From positions 1 to 8,545 of the forward strand of contig CANGML010000058.1 in NCBI GenBank assembly GCA_947454585.1: a stretch of 8,545 bases of DNA, written 5' to 3'. Shown piece after piece: positions 6,694 through 8,545 of the stretch (the stretch's first letter is position 1; every line of letters starts with the position of its first letter). The stretch comes from Comamonadaceae bacterium (GTDB lineage: Bacteria > Pseudomonadota > Gammaproteobacteria > Burkholderiales > Burkholderiaceae_C). Position numbers and translations under genes: made by a program. The notes under the pieces were generated by a model, which was not told where the DNA came from, did not search any database, and worked only from the letters and a program-made list of their open reading frames with translations.

Positions 6694-7452
6694 ATGGAAA
6701 TTTTCTTTGTCACTTGCGCCTCCGCCTTCGCCGGCTTTGTGGACGCAATCGTGGGCGGCGGTGGTTTGATTTTTTTACCGGCACTGTTTGCGGCCCACCC
6801 GGGCGCGGCACCGGCCACCTTGTTTGGTACCAACAAGAGTGCGTCTGTCTGGGGCACCGCATTTGCCACTTGGCAATACAGCCGTCGCGTGTCCATGAAC
6901 TGGCCGCTCATGCTGCCTGCAGCGGCACTGGCCATGCTCGGCTCATTCGCCGGGGCCTGGTTGGTCACCCTGATCTCCGCTGATTTTTTGCGCCGACTGT
7001 TGCCGGTCGTGCTGCTGGCTGTGTTGATTTACACCCTCATGCGCAAAGACATGGGGCGCCATCACGCCCCGCGCTTGTCAGGGCGTTTCGAGCTGTTCGC
7101 CGTTTGCACAATAGGCTTGACGATTGGCTTCTACGACGGCTTTTTTGGGCCGGGCACGGGCAGCTTCTTTGTGTTTTTACTGGTGCGCTGGCTAGGCTAT
7201 GACTTCCTCAACGCGTCGGTCGCCGCCAAGTTGCTGAACCTCTCGAGCAACACCGCTGCCTTGGTGCTGTTCACGCTCAAAGGCCATGTCTGGTGGCACT
7301 TGGCCCTGCCCCTGGCGATGGCCAATGTAGCGGGCAGTTTGCTCGGCACGCGCATGGCCCTGACACATGGCGCAGGGTTCGTCCGCATCATGTTCATCTT
7401 GGTGGTGAGTGCGCTGATTTGCAAAACCAGCTACGACGCGTTTTTGCGTTAA
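6694..7452 (+). CDS. TauE/SafE-family sulfite/anion exporter-like membrane permease
   Basis: This 252-residue, strongly hydrophobic protein has about eight membrane segments (around residues 1-20, 24-34, 70-95, 101-117, 132-149, 155-168, 174-195 and 200-245, the last likely two). It shows the internal duplication of the family: GFVDAIVGGGG (14-24) in the first half is echoed by GFYDGFFGPGTGSF (145-158) in the second, and GTNKSAS (45-51) by AKLLNLSSN (178-186). Members move sulfite, sulfoacetate or other small anions across the inner membrane; many are untested. The ATG at 6694 is chosen because the hydrophobic helix starts there; a GTG at 6667 would add nine polar residues. Neither has a clear Shine-Dalgarno, and the gene begins only about 30 bases after a strong terminator, so its own promoter is not obvious. 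It converges on mrdA. Family confident, substrate unknown, start uncertain. Confidence 0.88.
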   Translation: MEIFFVTCASAFAGFVDAIVGGGGLIFLPALFAAHPGAAPATLFGTNKSASVWGTAFATWQYSRRVSMNWPLMLPAAALAMLGSFAGAWLVTLISADFLRRLLPVVLLAVLIYTLMRKDMGRHHAPRLSGRFELFAVCTIGLTIGFYDGFFGPGTGSFFVFLLVRWLGYDFLNASVAAKLLNLSSNTAALVLFTLKGHVWWHLALPLAMANVAGSLLGTRMALTHGAGFVRIMFILVVSALICKTSYDAFLR

Positions 7453-7492
7453 TGCATCGTTCATGCGTTGTGAACGCGGTCGCTACGCAAAT
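7453..7492. other. Short convergent intergenic region with a small hairpin
   Basis: Forty bases separate the stop codons of the permease and mrdA. They hold a perfect 6-base inverted repeat, CGTTCA at 7458-7463 and TGAACG at 7471-7476, around a 7-base loop. No T-run follows on either strand, so it is at best a weak terminator shared by the two converging genes. Confidence 0.35.
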
Positions 7493-8545
7493 TTATCGCG
7501 CGGCACTCGCGGCGGTTTTTTGAGGTGTTGAAGCAACCGCAGACTTGGCCACGGCAGAGGCGGCCGCCATGGGCTCCTCAACGCTGAGCTCTGCAGCCTT
7601 GGGCGGCCAGGGCACGCTGGCCACAGCGCGGGGCTTGCCAATGGGCCGTGTGGCTTGACCTTTTTGAACGGCGTCGATGTCTTCAATGGAGGGGTATTGC
7701 CCCAAGATGACGAAATCAAACACACGACGTGCAATGGGGGCTGCATTCTGCGCGCCAAAACCGGCGTTTTCCACCACCATCGCCAACGCCACCTTGGGAT
7801 CATCCGCGGGCGCAAAAGCCACAAACAAGGCGTGATCACGCATGCGTTCATCAATCGTCGAGGCGTTGTATTTTTCGTTTTGCTTGACGGTGAAAACCTG
7901 CGCTGTGCCGGTTTTACCCGCACTCACATACGGAGCGCCAATAAAGCTGGTGGCGGAGGTGCCCTCAATGTTGACCCCGACCATGGCTTTTTTTATGATC
8001 TCTAAGTTTTCGGGACTGAGTGGCAACTGACCAATGGGCTCTTTGGCCACCAAGGTGGAGGCTTTGGTTTCGACATCCACGACCTCTCGCACCAAGTGTG
8101 GTTTCATCTTCAGGCCGTTATTGGCCACCGTGCCCATGGCGTGCGCGATTTGCAGCATCGTGAAGCTGTTGTAGCCCTGGCCAATCCCCAAAGAAATGGT
8201 CTCGCCCGAATACCAACGCTGCTGTTCTGGCTTTTTGTAGGTGTTGCGCTTCCACTCGGTAGAGGGCAACACGCCACGCGACTCACCCAAAATATCGATA
8301 CCCGTGATCTGACCAAAACCCAGGGGCTTCATTTGGTCGTGCATCAAGTCCACACCCATGTCACGCGCCAGCGTGTAGTAGTAGGTGTCGCAGGACTCCA
8401 CAATCGACTTGTACATGTCCACCGTCCCGTGGCCACCCTCTTTGTCGTCACGGAATCGGTGGTTACCGAACATGAAAAATCCGGGGTCAGAAATAATGAC
8501 TTTCTCTGATCGCTTGCCCGTTTGCAAGGCCGCCAAGGCCATGAA
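7493..8545 (-). CDS. mrdA: Penicillin-binding protein 2 (peptidoglycan D,D-transpeptidase), C-terminal part; 5' end outside window
   Basis: PBP2 cross-links peptidoglycan during cylindrical growth, working with RodA and MreBCD at the inner membrane. The frame is open to the window edge, giving 350 residues, about the last half of a 620-650 residue protein. The visible start, FMALAALQTG, aligns with the E. coli PBP2 segment directly after SxxKP, so the acylated serine lies only a few residues outside. Counting the ATG at 8542-8540 as residue 1, the second motif is Ser50-Cys-Asp52 (SCDTYYY; E. coli PBP2 also has SxD) and the third is Lys210-Thr-Gly in AGKTGTAQVF. Other PBP2 features are GHGTVDMYKSIVESCDT, GITIGID-like TGIDILGE, SLGIGQGYNSFTMLQ and RDHALFVAFAP. 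The last 68 residues (282-349) are an Ala/Ser/Pro/Lys-rich tail with no fold signature. It stops with TAA at 7495-7493. The remaining mre/mrd/rod genes would be expected upstream, beyond base 8545. Confidence 0.96.
   Translation of the reverse strand, partial: FMALAALQTGKRSEKVIISDPGFFMFGNHRFRDDKEGGHGTVDMYKSIVESCDTYYYTLARDMGVDLMHDQMKPLGFGQITGIDILGESRGVLPSTEWKRNTYKKPEQQRWYSGETISLGIGQGYNSFTMLQIAHAMGTVANNGLKMKPHLVREVVDVETKASTLVAKEPIGQLPLSPENLEIIKKAMVGVNIEGTSATSFIGAPYVSAGKTGTAQVFTVKQNEKYNASTIDERMRDHALFVAFAPADDPKVALAMVVENAGFGAQNAAPIARRVFDFVILGQYPSIEDIDAVQKGQATRPIGKPRAVASVPWPPKAAELSVEEPMAAASAVAKSAVASTPQKTAASAAR

Overview
The window looks like ordinary chromosome from a betaproteobacterium of the Burkholderiales, most likely Comamonadaceae (Limnohabitans/Rhodoferax-like). 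The evidence is the protein flavour, the fairly high GC, and the repeated GAGACAC ribosome-binding context in front of three genes. This placement is inference from composition and family resemblance; no search was run. No transposase, integrase, tRNA, rRNA or CRISPR array is visible.

Layout, left to right. (1) The 3' part of hemB (porphobilinogen synthase, haem pathway) enters from the left on the + strand. (2) A dienelactone-hydrolase-family gene converges on it on the - strand, with only 2 bases between the stop codons. (3) A YgfF-like short-chain dehydrogenase (SDR) runs on the + strand, divergent from the hydrolase. (4) A LysR-type regulator lies on the - strand and abuts the SDR stop codon with no spacer. 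(5) Divergent from the regulator come mmsA (CoA-acylating malonate/methylmalonate-semialdehyde dehydrogenase) and then a GMC-family FAD alcohol dehydrogenase, probably one operon. (6) A gene-less stretch of about 200 bases holds a nested inverted-repeat structure, an orphan Shine-Dalgarno sequence and a strong intrinsic terminator. (7) A TauE/SafE-type membrane permease starts just after that terminator. (8) The C-terminal two thirds of mrdA (penicillin-binding protein 2) leaves the window on the - strand; the cut lies just after its catalytic SxxK motif.

The part that reads as a functional unit is lysR / mmsA-GMC. A flavin alcohol dehydrogenase would make an aldehyde acid, and MmsA would convert it to an acyl-CoA with loss of CO2. 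A divergent LysR gene and a 22-base palindrome centred about 65 bases before the inferred mmsA transcription start fit substrate-induced control. The arrangement resembles the 3-hydroxypropionate / 3-hydroxyisobutyrate catabolic modules of pseudomonads, which is the best pathway hypothesis here but is not proven by sequence. The most unexplained stretch is 6554-6662.
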